Part shown: piece by piece, positions 1-7,728 of the stretch
Numbering within the stretch: position 1 is the stretch's first letter
Layout of the letters: the number at the start of each line of letters is the position of its first letter
Virus record (IMG/VR): IMGVR_UViG_3300027833_002080
Coordinates: 1 to 64,000 of that record
Length of the DNA stretch: 64,000 nt
From: a virus
Strand: one strand, 5' to 3'
The notes under the pieces: generated by a model
Seen by the model: the letters and a program-made list of their open reading frames with translations, nothing else
Told to the model about the DNA's origin: nothing
Databases searched by the model: none
Made by a program: the position numbers and the translations under genes

Positions 1-30
1 CAAGAGGCTTATAGTCTAAGTATCCTTTTT

Positions 31-885
31 TCAAAATATGTATCTGATTTTATTCCATGGTATAATTTGACCATGAAGGTTTATAAATTGGTTAATGTAT
101 TCTCGCTTACGGTGTCTTTCGTATCTAATGTTTCTCCCTCCATACTGTGAGATCTTATCCTCTTGTATATCTGGTGCCCACAGTTGTGCTTCTGCATCCG
201 GTTTATCTATAAGATTAGCTTTGTGCTTATTCTCGTTGTGGGTTAGAAATATAACCTCTGCAAGAACTTGCTCTTTGTAATCTACATAGTCGTCTAACAT
301 TTGAAACAACTGCTTGTAATCCTCTAACCATGTCTCCGTCACAATGACTGGACTGAAGTTAACATGAACGTCATACCCTGCATCTATAAATGCATCGATA
401 GCTTTAATTCTATCAATTATCTTAGATGTGTGCGGTTCATGTAACGTAGACATGTGTTGAGGCATCAAACTGAAACGTATGCGTATTTTACCTTCTGGGT
501 CATACTCAATCAGCTTAGGGTTCACGTACTTAGTAGCGAACGACCCCATAGCAACAGGGTGATCCTTGAAGAAATCAAAGATGTTCTCCCAGTCGTGATG
601 TCTAAGGTGCAATGCAAAGTCTTCGTTACAACTGATGTCGTACGTAGTATACTCTGCGTGTGTTTGATTGGGTTTATTAACAGGTGTAAAGAATGCGTGG
701 TTATTTACTACTGTGAGTATATCTCCTATATTCTTAGCTATTGTTAATCCTTCAGGTTTGTTACGTTTCATGTAACAGTAACTGCAATCGTACAAACATC
801 CATGCCCAAAAGAAGGAGTAATAAAGTCTGTAGATCTGCCGCTAGTCTTAATATCAAGCGCTCGTCTACTTACTTTTGTTACCAT
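31..885 (-). CDS. Radical SAM protein, spore photoproduct lyase-like
   Basis: The 284-residue product carries a CxxxCxxC cluster (Cys30, Cys34, Cys37, in the context GHGCLYDCSYCY) that would bind the 4Fe-4S cluster used with S-adenosylmethionine. The Gly/Cys/Tyr pattern around it and the overall length resemble the spore photoproduct lyase (SplB) branch, which reverses a UV-induced thymine dimer by radical chemistry. Family knowledge suggests DNA repair or DNA base modification. A different radical SAM reaction cannot be excluded, because the substrate cannot be read from sequence. It is the most promoter-distal minus-strand gene visible, and its start overlaps the 3' end of the DnaB-like helicase gene by about 20 bases, so it is translated from the replication operon. 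The stop is TGA. Confidence 0.7.
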   Translation of the reverse strand: MVTKVSRRALDIKTSGRSTDFITPSFGHGCLYDCSYCYMKRNKPEGLTIAKNIGDILTVVNNHAFFTPVNKPNQTHAEYTTYDISCNEDFALHLRHHDWENIFDFFKDHPVAMGSFATKYVNPKLIEYDPEGKIRIRFSLMPQHMSTLHEPHTSKIIDRIKAIDAFIDAGYDVHVNFSPVIVTETWLEDYKQLFQMLDDYVDYKEQVLAEVIFLTHNENKHKANLIDKPDAEAQLWAPDIQEDKISQYGGRNIRYERHRKREYINQFINLHGQIIPWNKIRYIF

Positions 886-1837
886 TCTTTCTCTCGTTTA
901 TGGTGAATGTACTAAGTTCAGCTTCGTATGGTATCATACCTAACATGCCGTCCCTGTTCTTCTCTATATGCACTGCTAGCAAACCTTCTGGTTCTTCATC
1001 GCAGTACAAATCTGTAATACCATAGAGATCGAAGGGTCTCTGTAGCATCATAACAACATGAGCATCCTGACCTATACTGTCACCACCAAACAAATCTGTT
1101 AGCATTGGTTGATACTGATTACGGGCACGGTGTTCTTGTTCTATATTCCTATTTAGTTGTGATAGCAGTATATTGATAACACCAAACTTAGCTTGCATCC
1201 ACATGCAGCCTTTAGATATTTCGTTTAGTTTTTGCAATTCTGTATCAGCATTACTCAATATTAACCTAGAGTGGTCGTAAACATTTACAACCAAAGTATC
1301 AGGGTAGCTTTCTGCTATTTCAGCATTAGTACGCTTAATAAATGTTATGTCTTTAGGTACGTTATTGAAATAAATAGGATATTCAGTATAAGCTGTGACT
1401 TTCTCTTCATATAGATCATACTCGTCTTGTCTTAACTTAGTTTGTACAGATAGTAAATCCATTACCTCTTTCTTGACATCCTTAGCACCAGCACGTAATA
1501 TTTGCTGATGGCCAGGCATCTCGAAAGACCAGTACAATACCATTAAGTTTTTCTTTGAGTTAGTATCTAAAAGATCGAAGATCATCTGATTACTGAATGC
1601 GCTTTTACCTACACCTGGACGACCTGCTATGACATACATTTTGCCAGGTTGCAGACCACCTAATAGGTTTCTGTTTAATCTTGTCCACTTAGTGGGGTAA
1701 ACCACACGCTGTCCAAGCATACCCTTCTTTATCTCATTAAGTGAGGTATTTACTGAGTCTGCTATGCTGTGAAATCCTTTGTCTTTAAAGAGATCTTGTG
1801 ATGCGTGGTTTGGTTTTGTCTCGTGTGTCATTTTCAT
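866..1837 (-). CDS. DnaB-like replicative helicase (RecA-type ATPase domain)
   Basis: This 323-residue protein corresponds to the C-terminal ATPase half of DnaB. It has Walker A AGRPGVGKS (residues 71-79), a later SQLNR segment matching the SQLnR sensor motif, a DLFGGDSIGQDAHVV segment matching the conserved (s)ieqdaDvv block, and KNRDG near the C-terminus matching KnR.G. The DnaB N-terminal primase-interaction domain is absent: only about 60 residues precede the core. Walker B is unusual, reading VVNVYDHSRLI where DnaB normally has a hydrophobic-DYLQL run. It should unwind DNA at the phage fork with the family A polymerase encoded upstream. The start overlaps the preceding gene by about 50 bases; an ATG two codons downstream is an alternative. 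Confidence 0.85.
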   Translation of the reverse strand: MKMTHETKPNHASQDLFKDKGFHSIADSVNTSLNEIKKGMLGQRVVYPTKWTRLNRNLLGGLQPGKMYVIAGRPGVGKSAFSNQMIFDLLDTNSKKNLMVLYWSFEMPGHQQILRAGAKDVKKEVMDLLSVQTKLRQDEYDLYEEKVTAYTEYPIYFNNVPKDITFIKRTNAEIAESYPDTLVVNVYDHSRLILSNADTELQKLNEISKGCMWMQAKFGVINILLSQLNRNIEQEHRARNQYQPMLTDLFGGDSIGQDAHVVMMLQRPFDLYGITDLYCDEEPEGLLAVHIEKNRDGMLGMIPYEAELSTFTINERKNGNKSK

Positions 1838-2336
1838 CTAAGTTTTCATACTTTTCCCAAGTATGGTTATTAATCCATGTTTCTAAGTTCTGCAAATAAG
1901 CTAGGTTATTACGTTCCAACTTGAGCTGTGTATTCAGGCAAGCGATGATCTTTCTATGAACATGGGGCTTGCCGTCAACAATTCTTTTGTAACGTATTTT
2001 AGCTTTTTTATTAGACTTAGCATTAGGATCCTTAGCATGAAGGATACGAACACCCTTGTCAGAGTTTACTTTGAGAGGATAAGTTAACGTCAACTCGTTG
2101 AACATCTTGTCAAAATCAGCTAGAAATAAATCTAGAAATTTATGTCTAACAACATGATCTTCGAAGCTATCTCCGAGTTTGACGTAACTATTCTCCTGTA
2201 ATCTGTCTAAATTTGGCTTAAGATTAAGCTGTGGTAAATATGATTGACCTTTTCTGTAAACTAGATAAAGGTAGGTAAAGTCATCAGGACTCATACCTAC
2301 CTCTTTAAGCATATTTAAATCTAGTTCAATAGTCAT
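1785..2336 (-). CDS. Hypothetical replication-associated protein
   Basis: I do not recognise this 183-residue protein. The N-terminal 75 residues (LYLVYRKGQSYLP..NLDRLQENSYVKLGD) look helical and could be a winged-helix-like fold. The middle is strongly basic (KSNKKAKIRYKRI) and the C-terminus is charged. It is the first gene after the consensus promoter at 2379-2409 and runs directly into the DnaB-like helicase gene. That position and its basic nature suggest a helicase loader or other DNA-binding accessory factor, but this is inference only. Confidence 0.55.
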   Translation of the reverse strand: MTIELDLNMLKEVGMSPDDFTYLYLVYRKGQSYLPQLNLKPNLDRLQENSYVKLGDSFEDHVVRHKFLDLFLADFDKMFNELTLTYPLKVNSDKGVRILHAKDPNAKSNKKAKIRYKRIVDGKPHVHRKIIACLNTQLKLERNNLAYLQNLETWINNHTWEKYENLDENDTRDKTKPRITRSL

Positions 2337-2378
2337 TGCATATAAAAGATTTTGTTATAATGGCATATAACGCATTTA

Positions 2379-2409
2379 CAAATGTAATAAAATTATTTAG
2401 CATATCAAA
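2379..2409 (-). promoter_or_regulatory. Bacteroidetes-type promoter, TTTG-N19-TACATTTG
   Basis: On the minus strand the gap between the SF2 helicase and the 1785-2336 gene contains TTTG (2406-2409), exactly 19 bases, then TACATTTG (2379-2386). This matches the Bacteroidetes primary sigma consensus TTTG-N19-20-TAnnTTTG at every fixed position. Transcription would start about 2371 and cover the 183-residue protein, the DnaB-like helicase and the radical SAM gene. The octamer GCATATAA occurs twice just downstream of the box. Confidence 0.7.
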
Positions 2410-2428
2410 ATGTATGTTTAAATATTAT

Positions 2429-3595
2429 TTACAACCACTTAACTCCATTTAACTTTTGGACTGAATTCTTTAGCCATTTCTCTTCTTGGCTATCCTCTAC
2501 ATATAGTACGTACACTATCCCTGTCTTACCTTCTTTAAACCTTATCAACCTTCCAATACGTTGAACCATTGATAGTGCTTTACTGGTTAAGCCACAGATG
2601 ATTCCAAAGTTAGCATTAGGCACATCAAACCCCTGATTAAGAGCTTTAGTTGAGCACAATACATTCACTTCTTCGTCTTTAAATCTCCTTAAAGCTTCTT
2701 TACGGGCTTTTGCGGATCTCTTGCTGTGATATACTTCGGCAAGTGGGCTAACGCTAGCCGCTAACTCATCAGTAAACGAGTTCTTACCTCCAAATGTTAT
2801 TATCCTCTTGTCTAAATTAGCATACACAAGCTCTCTAAACTTCTCAACCTTGTTGGTTGCGCAGTCTATTATGCTCTTGCGGTCTCGTATAGCTTTGTAG
2901 AATCCAGCAGCATGTGCTTTCATCTCTCCACTACTAGTCGAAGACGCTAGTATTATGCGTGCAGCATTGAATGCATCATGACCAAGTGCTAGCTTGTGTT
3001 TAACAAACCTTCTATTGATCTTGCTGTATTCTGAACGTTCTTCGCCTGTGAGTTTTATTGGTACACAATGAATCTCATAAGGCGCAACTAGTCCTAAGTC
3101 TACACACTCATCTAAAGTTATTGTATAGATGGTTGGTGCTAATTTAAATAAGAGCAATCTGTACTCATCCTCTTCAGGCGGAGTAGCAGTCATACATAGA
3201 AGACGGTCATACTGATTGTTCTTAAAGAACTTGCGGTACTTAGGTGAGAGACCAAGATGGATCTCATCACATACTACAATATCATAATGATTGTCTACTA
3301 ATTTGTATGCGCTCTGGTAACATATTATATCCACACGGTCGAGGCACTGCTCAACTCCCCACTTGATGAACTCCTCTTTGAACTGATCTTGCAGTTGTAC
3401 TGTTGGTACAAGCAAGAGTGCTCTGCCTTTAGGAATCTGTTTGAGTACATAGTTGATTGCAACTACGCCACATCTAGATTTACCAAAGCCAGTACCAGCT
3501 ATTATACTTCCTCTAAAGTTGTGAGAAGCCCACGCATTTAACGCGGCTCGTTGTTCAGTGTCTTTGACTGCGTGTGTTTTTATGCTAGTGTCCAT
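2429..3595 (-). CDS. Superfamily 2 DNA helicase/ATPase (DEIH type)
   Basis: The 388-residue protein shows the SF2 motifs in order: motif I GTGFGKS (34-40), motif II DEIH (110-113), motif III TATP (136-139) and motif VI QRIGRLIR near residue 345, followed by a short C-terminus. The compact two-RecA layout resembles phage UvsW-type or SNF2/DEAD-like helicases, which remodel forks and recombination intermediates. It lies in the replication operon and overlaps the downstream end of the winged-helix gene by 16 bases. Catalytic residues are intact. Directionality and substrate cannot be inferred. Confidence 0.85.
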   Translation of the reverse strand: MDTSIKTHAVKDTEQRAALNAWASHNFRGSIIAGTGFGKSRCGVVAINYVLKQIPKGRALLLVPTVQLQDQFKEEFIKWGVEQCLDRVDIICYQSAYKLVDNHYDIVVCDEIHLGLSPKYRKFFKNNQYDRLLCMTATPPEEDEYRLLLFKLAPTIYTITLDECVDLGLVAPYEIHCVPIKLTGEERSEYSKINRRFVKHKLALGHDAFNAARIILASSTSSGEMKAHAAGFYKAIRDRKSIIDCATNKVEKFRELVYANLDKRIITFGGKNSFTDELAASVSPLAEVYHSKRSAKARKEALRRFKDEEVNVLCSTKALNQGFDVPNANFGIICGLTSKALSMVQRIGRLIRFKEGKTGIVYVLYVEDSQEEKWLKNSVQKLNGVKWL

Positions 3596-3840
3596 ACGGT
3601 TACTGTCCTATTAGTTTCAGGGTCAACTTTAGTTGAGTTCGAGGTTACAATACCACGATCAACTAGCTCTGTTACTCTACCAGTCACACGATTGATTGGC
3701 CATCCTAATGACTTGGACAAATCTTTGTTGCTTGCTTCCCCCAATATCTTGAGGGCATGCGCAACTGCTCTTTGTTTAGCACCTAGCTTTTGCTTGATAC
3801 TATCAAAGGCATCTACTTGAGTTTTTCTAACTTTATTCAT
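3580..3840 (-). CDS. Winged helix-turn-helix DNA-binding protein
   Basis: The 86-residue protein has a typical wHTH pattern: a helix KQRAVAHALKILGEASNKDLSKSL, then a recognition-like helix INRVTGRVTELVDRGIV and a wing TSNSTKVDPETNRTVTVWTL. This resembles MarR/ArsR-type or phage winged-helix domains without any effector domain. It probably binds DNA, either as a regulator of the early operon or in replication. The start overlaps the DnaA-like gene by 8 bases and the 3' end overlaps the SF2 helicase, so the three are translationally coupled. Confidence 0.65.
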   Translation of the reverse strand: MNKVRKTQVDAFDSIKQKLGAKQRAVAHALKILGEASNKDLSKSLGWPINRVTGRVTELVDRGIVTSNSTKVDPETNRTVTVWTLA

Positions 3841-4192
3841 GGATTATTTGTTTACAGTGTTCACATGTTTTAACATATGTTCTCTCTCTTAGTTTATCTT
3901 TTATCTCTAATTCGATATAGTTCCTAGTTATACTTAGTCTCTTGCTTACAGCAACTAGTCCTTGCATATTCTTAGTAGCATATACAACAGTAGAGTGGTC
4001 TCGCTTGATAGCTTCACCTATCTCTCCTGTAGTCTTTTTAGTATGCATGCGTGCGAGAAGGCAAAACATTTGTCTTGCTTCACACACATCACGCGTCCTA
4101 TCTCTACTCAAGATTTGATGCTTTTGCACCCTCATCTCTTTGCGTATAGCTTTGAACAATATTTCGAATGGAGTCAATACTATTTCTCCCAT
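3833..4192 (-). CDS. Stand-alone DnaA domain IV-like DNA-binding protein
   Basis: The 119-residue protein contains the DnaA C-terminal signature. The segment EARQMFCLLARMHTKKTTGEIG leads to RDHSTVVYATKNM (starting about residue 64), matching the (g)RDHsTVlhA.k helix that contacts DnaA boxes. The AAA+ domain of DnaA is absent. A CxxC pair (KTCEHCKQ) sits near the C-terminus with no visible partner pair. Placed between DNA polymerase and the winged-helix gene, it could mark the phage origin or bind host DnaA boxes. The DNA-binding fold is well supported; the role is inference. Confidence 0.75.
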   Translation of the reverse strand: MGEIVLTPFEILFKAIRKEMRVQKHQILSRDRTRDVCEARQMFCLLARMHTKKTTGEIGEAIKRDHSTVVYATKNMQGLVAVSKRLSITRNYIELEIKDKLRERTYVKTCEHCKQIIHE

Positions 4193-6069
4193 ACTTTGCT
4201 TGCGTTTACATCTGCTTTAAGCAGACCGTTAGTAACTACTTTGTTTGCTGCTTTCTCCATTAGATGTGTAAGAGTTTGTGACCATTTCTCAATGTAATCG
4301 TCTCTACAAATACTATCTACTTGATCATGCACAGTCATCACTATCTTAACCGGTAAATTCTTATCAGCCAAGTACTCATAAATATACACAAGTGCAAGCT
4401 TAGTCATATCCGCTGATGCACCTTGAATTGGTGTATTCTTGGATGCACGCTCAATACTACTAAGCTCCATTGATGCTGATTCATCTGACCATATCTTTGG
4501 GAACCAATTAACAAACCAACGACGGCGGTTAAATGGTGGGAAAGTCTTGATATAACCATAATGCTTACCGAAGTCAGCTAGTTTCTCAAGGAACCCTTTG
4601 ATGTTAGGGAACGCAGTGAAGTAATCTTCAATGAGTTGCTTTGCATCTTCTTTAGATATTTGTAATGTATCAGCAAGCTTGTTAGGTCCCATACCATATG
4701 CTAGACCAAAGTTAATAGTCTTTACATTAGTACGCAACTTCTTGTGTGTTGGACAGTCACATTTGCTTTTGTTGACCATGTAAGCACAGTCATCTTCAGC
4801 ATAGTTATTCCACCCATCTTTGTACACAAGCTCAGCACAGGTTGAGTGTAAGTCCTGACCTTCTTCTAACGCTTTAATCCACACGGGATCTTGGCTACCA
4901 AAAGCTATGACATTCAGTTCTTGGGAAGCATAGTCAGCACTCACAAACGACCATCCATCAGGTGCAATGAAGCAGTTTCTAAACGAATTGTCTGCAGGTA
5001 TTTGCTGCATGTTTGGTCTAGAACTACTAACACGCCCAGTGTCAAGTATTTGATTAAAGCTTGTGTGTATTTTACCACTCTTACGCACATTCTTAAGGAA
5101 AGCCTCACCATAGCTTGTAGCTATCTTCATCTTCTCTTTGTATGTGATGTAATTATTGATAAGAGGGAACTTGTTTCTGTATTTATACAGATTTTTACCG
5201 TTTACATTCTCTAGTTTAGGTACAATGCATTGAAATACATCTAGCACTTGTTTAGGTGAATCCCAATTAACATCTATTTGTTTGTCAACAGTGTCAAATA
5301 AATCTCCTTGTACAAATGTAGGTATGAATTTCTGCATTCTATGGTCCTCTATTATATGCTGATTAAGTGTGTCTTTAAGTGATACAGCTTTTACAAGCGA
5401 TTTCTTACTTAAGTCAACCCACTTATCTTTATCTAATTCAAGGCCATTATATTCTATATCAGCAAATGCTAACACAGATTTATTCTCTAGATCTACTACA
5501 TTTTGTAACTTATTTTTTATGATGAATGATTCTTGTTTATCTCTAATTTCTATAAGATATTTAACATCATCAGCACCATAAACTATTTGGTCACTAGTAA
5601 ATCTTAGATTATAATTATTTATAAATGAAGATTGAGCTACTTTACTAATCTCTATGTTTAAATGACGCAAAAGCGTATTTTTAAGACTAGCACTTAAACC
5701 CTTACCACAATTTATAACTTTCTCTACAAGCATAGTATCGTAAACGTTGTTACATATAATACCTGAATGAGAACGAATAAAGTTTATGTCAAATTTAGAG
5801 TTATGGAAGATTTTGAGTATCGTGGGACATTCTAGTATTTTTGTAAATACAGAAATCGGATGAACTCGTAAATCTATTACATATTGATGAATTTCATCAC
5901 CAATTTGAAACATAGTCATTTGATCTGACGTAAAATCGAGACCTGTAGTCTCGGTATCAACAGCTAGAACAGTTTTACTGTTACAATAATTAACAGCATC
6001 CTCTAGATTTGCGTTAAAGAAACGCTCTTCTGAAGGATGATGTGAATTATCTCCTACGAAATATCTCAT
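4180..6069 (-). CDS. Family A DNA polymerase with 3'-5' exonuclease
   Basis: The 629-residue protein starts with a proofreading exonuclease domain: Exo I VDTETTG with Asp38 and Glu40, and a later YGADDVKYL Exo III motif. The family A polymerase domain follows, with motif A SADYASQELN (about 375), motif B KTINFGLAYG (about 450) and motif C TVHDQVD (about 578). Motif A reads DYASQEL, with an extra residue relative to the usual DYSQIEL. All catalytic acidic residues are visible. There is no 5' nuclease domain, as expected for phage polymerases. It is the phage replicative polymerase; its start overlaps the preceding small gene by four bases (ATGA). Confidence 0.95.
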   Translation of the reverse strand: MRYFVGDNSHHPSEERFFNANLEDAVNYCNSKTVLAVDTETTGLDFTSDQMTMFQIGDEIHQYVIDLRVHPISVFTKILECPTILKIFHNSKFDINFIRSHSGIICNNVYDTMLVEKVINCGKGLSASLKNTLLRHLNIEISKVAQSSFINNYNLRFTSDQIVYGADDVKYLIEIRDKQESFIIKNKLQNVVDLENKSVLAFADIEYNGLELDKDKWVDLSKKSLVKAVSLKDTLNQHIIEDHRMQKFIPTFVQGDLFDTVDKQIDVNWDSPKQVLDVFQCIVPKLENVNGKNLYKYRNKFPLINNYITYKEKMKIATSYGEAFLKNVRKSGKIHTSFNQILDTGRVSSSRPNMQQIPADNSFRNCFIAPDGWSFVSADYASQELNVIAFGSQDPVWIKALEEGQDLHSTCAELVYKDGWNNYAEDDCAYMVNKSKCDCPTHKKLRTNVKTINFGLAYGMGPNKLADTLQISKEDAKQLIEDYFTAFPNIKGFLEKLADFGKHYGYIKTFPPFNRRRWFVNWFPKIWSDESASMELSSIERASKNTPIQGASADMTKLALVYIYEYLADKNLPVKIVMTVHDQVDSICRDDYIEKWSQTLTHLMEKAANKVVTNGLLKADVNASKVWEK

Positions 6070-6299
6070 TCGAAAGGGAAATCAGGCTCTGTTTGATTTT
6101 GAATCATATGCTCTTCATATTCAGGCATACAATGTTTGTCAACATAAGCACATACAAATTTAGCATAGTTTACATCTATTTTGCTTTTGTTGAAATAAAA
6201 ACTTTGTTTTTTATTTTTAACAGCTGATGCATAACTAATTTTAAATATTTCATAGCTATTGTCTGCTACCATGTGGTAGATCCATTTCATGTGTCCCAT
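6066..6299 (-). CDS. Small hypothetical protein upstream of DNA polymerase
   Basis: The 77-residue protein is of unknown family. The N-terminal half is rich in Tyr, Lys and Ser (YEIFKISYASAVKNKKQSFYFNKSK) and the C-terminus is acidic, ending PDFPFE. An acidic tail with terminal Phe is common in proteins that contact replication partners, but this is weak evidence. The gene ends in an ATGA overlap with the polymerase gene, so it is likely translated with it. The 83-base gap before it is almost entirely an inverted repeat. Confidence 0.55.
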   Translation of the reverse strand: MGHMKWIYHMVADNSYEIFKISYASAVKNKKQSFYFNKSKIDVNYAKFVCAYVDKHCMPEYEEHMIQNQTEPDFPFE

Positions 6300-6314
6300 A
6301 ATAGATAGGTATAA

Positions 6315-6381
6315 AGTATTTGGGCGTTACCAAACATTAAAATCATTCCACTAATTTGCAATTAGTAACGCCCAAAATACT
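6315..6381. repeat. Long intergenic inverted repeat with nested hairpin
   Basis: The left arm AGTATTTGGGCGTTAC (6315-6330) pairs with the right arm GTAACGCCCAAAATACT (6365-6381), 16 pairs with a single bulged base. The loop contains a second hairpin, CTAATT-TGC-AATTAG. The element starts two bases after the stop of the 6383-6973 gene and ends 15 bases before the next start, filling the gap. It lacks a clean U-tract on either strand. It could be a processing site, an inefficient terminator between the abundant early protein and the polymerase, or an operator. Confidence 0.7.
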
Positions 6382-6382
6382 A

Positions 6383-6973
6383 TTATATTAACTCATCCAT
6401 TGATGTGAATGCTTCTGCCTTTGCATTAGCTGTTAAGCTAGTTGAGTCAGGACTTAGGAACACATGCATGTCCGAAGTATCTTTGTTAGTCAAAGTTACT
6501 TCTGTGTTGCTGAAGATATAATCTCCATCATGTGTTATATAATCACCATCTTTACCTTTACGTTTAGCAGCACGTTCTAAGTTTGCAGCTTGATATTCAG
6601 TAGGCTCAGTTGTCTCATTAACAAGTATGCGTACACGCATATTGTTAATCATTGGATTTAACACATTTAGTTCTAGCATTTCTCGCTTTTCATTGATGTA
6701 CCAACCTGCATTTGCACCGAAGTTAATACCAAAGTATTCTTCTGCATCTGTAGGTTCTGCGGACATCCAAGCACGACGAGCGTTAGAACTAAAACGATCA
6801 TCTGATTTGTTTAACATAGCTAAAAGATTTACACCTTTATCACTTGTTGATACAACTTCTGCAAATTCTAATTGAATTTTACCACCGTTGATTTTTCTAG
6901 CAGATACTAATAAAGTATTGCCTTTTTCTAAGGTATCTAATGTACCTGTTGCTAATTGATTTGGATTGTTCAT
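6383..6973 (-). CDS. Early protein, possible ssDNA-binding protein
   Basis: The 196-residue protein has no motif I can name with certainty. It is beta-rich through residues 20-160, soluble and slightly acidic, with a Ser/Asn/Ala-rich linker ending in the short acidic hydrophobic tail SMDELI. Size, a low-complexity linker, an acidic tail and a position just upstream of the polymerase fit a phage single-stranded DNA-binding protein, as found in this location in other phage replication modules. No OB-fold signature can be demonstrated by eye. Confidence 0.4.
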   Translation of the reverse strand: MNNPNQLATGTLDTLEKGNTLLVSARKINGGKIQLEFAEVVSTSDKGVNLLAMLNKSDDRFSSNARRAWMSAEPTDAEEYFGINFGANAGWYINEKREMLELNVLNPMINNMRVRILVNETTEPTEYQAANLERAAKRKGKDGDYITHDGDYIFSNTEVTLTNKDTSDMHVFLSPDSTSLTANAKAEAFTSMDELI

Positions 6974-7000
6974 GATGTTTTCATGATTATTTAAGTTTAT

Positions 7001-7023
7001 GCTAGTTTCGAAGGTATACTAGC
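7001..7023. repeat. Short inverted repeat GCTAGT-N11-ACTAGC
   Basis: A perfect 6-bp inverted repeat lies 28 bases upstream of the start of the 196-residue early protein and 13 bases downstream of the tRNA-like element. There is no following T-run on the minus strand, so a terminator is unlikely. A protein-binding operator or 5' leader hairpin is possible. The minus-strand text TACCTTCG in its centre resembles a TAnnTTTG box with one mismatch. Confidence 0.4.
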
Positions 7024-7035
7024 AACCTTTTTAGT

Positions 7036-7074
7036 TGAGTAGTGGGAATCGAACCCACATTAACCATTTACTCA
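7036..7074 (-). ncRNA. tRNA-like acceptor plus T-arm minihelix
   Basis: On the minus strand, TGAGTA (7069-7074) can pair perfectly with TACTCA (7036-7041). Enclosed between them is a canonical T-arm: GTGGG, loop TTCGATT, CCCAC (7042-7058). The linker between the 5' acceptor strand and the T-arm is only ten bases, AATGGTTAAT, which itself resembles a D-loop. The anticodon arm and D-stem are therefore missing. No encoded CCA follows. It may be a tRNA gene that lost its middle by deletion, or a functional tRNA mimic. Its 5' strand includes the stop codon of the 7068-7187 gene. Confidence 0.45.
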
Positions 7075-7187
7075 TTTTGTTCTTCTTCGTGGCATTGTTG
7101 ACAAGTATGAACTTCATCACAAGTACACGTTAGCTCAGGACTTATACTATATAAGTCCCAAGCAAATTGTGCATCTTCAAAGAACAT
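7068..7187 (-). CDS. Small Cys-rich acidic protein (39 aa)
   Basis: The start codon overlaps the upstream gene's stop as TAATG, the coupling pattern used throughout this phage. The product begins MFFEDAQFAWDLY and carries Cys residues in CTCDEVHTCQQC spacing followed by an acidic tail HEEEQNE. The clustered cysteines could hold a metal ion. The family is unknown. Its TAA lies inside the 5' acceptor strand of the tRNA-like element. Confidence 0.5.
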   Translation of the reverse strand: MFFEDAQFAWDLYSISPELTCTCDEVHTCQQCHEEEQNE

Positions 7188-7555
7188 TAGTCTTCTAGAT
7201 CTATTTTACCTACTTTTTTAGTAAAGTTAGATTCCATTTTTATTATGTCTTTATTTTTAAGACCATAAGGCATAATATCGTGGTAATCTTCTTTTGTAGT
7301 AGAGTCTATTGCTTTTTCTACAAATCTTGACTTAGCCTTTTCGATTTTTTGTAACATACTAGTTACATCTCGCAGGTCTTTATGATCTTGACCTTGTTGG
7401 GAAATTATACCTATTAATGTAGATACATGTTGTCTTAATAGATTGATGATTTCTGATGGATCATCGTGAGAATTGTATCTTATTGATGTAAATTCTGGGC
7501 TTTTAGAGATCTCTTCTACAACGTTGTAGATTGTTTGGTTTTTAGTTTTTCGCAT
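7187..7555 (-). CDS. Hypothetical helical early protein (122 aa)
   Basis: No family was recognised. The protein is mostly helical, with heptad-like stretches around residues 38-80 (LLRQHVSTLIGIISQQ...MLQKIEKAKSRFVEKA) and a basic, Lys-rich C-terminal third. It is flanked by small zinc-ribbon-like genes in a coupled operon, two bases after one (7558-7728) and overlapping the next (TAATG). A small regulator or host-takeover protein is plausible but unproven. Confidence 0.5.
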   Translation of the reverse strand: MRKTKNQTIYNVVEEISKSPEFTSIRYNSHDDPSEIINLLRQHVSTLIGIISQQGQDHKDLRDVTSMLQKIEKAKSRFVEKAIDSTTKEDYHDIMPYGLKNKDIIKMESNFTKKVGKIDLED

Positions 7556-7557
7556 GA

Positions 7558-7728
7558 TTATTCTTCTTTATAAAAGTCTGTTAATGTTTGTTTAGTTATT
7601 GGATATGTAGTTGTTACGTCGTTAACGTGGTCACAATTTGTGCATTCTGCAAGTGTATCATGACCAACGTGTTCAAGAGTATGGCCTTTATCGTGGCCAC
7701 ACTCTGAACAGTTTATAGTTGCTATCAT
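7558..7728 (-). CDS. Small zinc-ribbon protein (56 aa)
   Basis: The product starts MIATINCSECGHDKGHTL and contains two CxxC knuckles, CSEC and CTNC, about 20 residues apart, each followed closely by His. This is the layout of a zinc ribbon. Such small phage proteins often bind nucleic acid or host RNA polymerase. The start overlaps the upstream stop as ATGA, supporting real translation. Function is not assigned. Confidence 0.6.
   Translation of the reverse strand: MIATINCSECGHDKGHTLEHVGHDTLAECTNCDHVNDVTTTYPITKQTLTDFYKEE

Noticed and set aside
1-34. Possible start of another minus-strand gene (TTG, then KKGYLDYKPL)
   Set aside because: Too short to judge; it may be the next early gene beyond the left edge.
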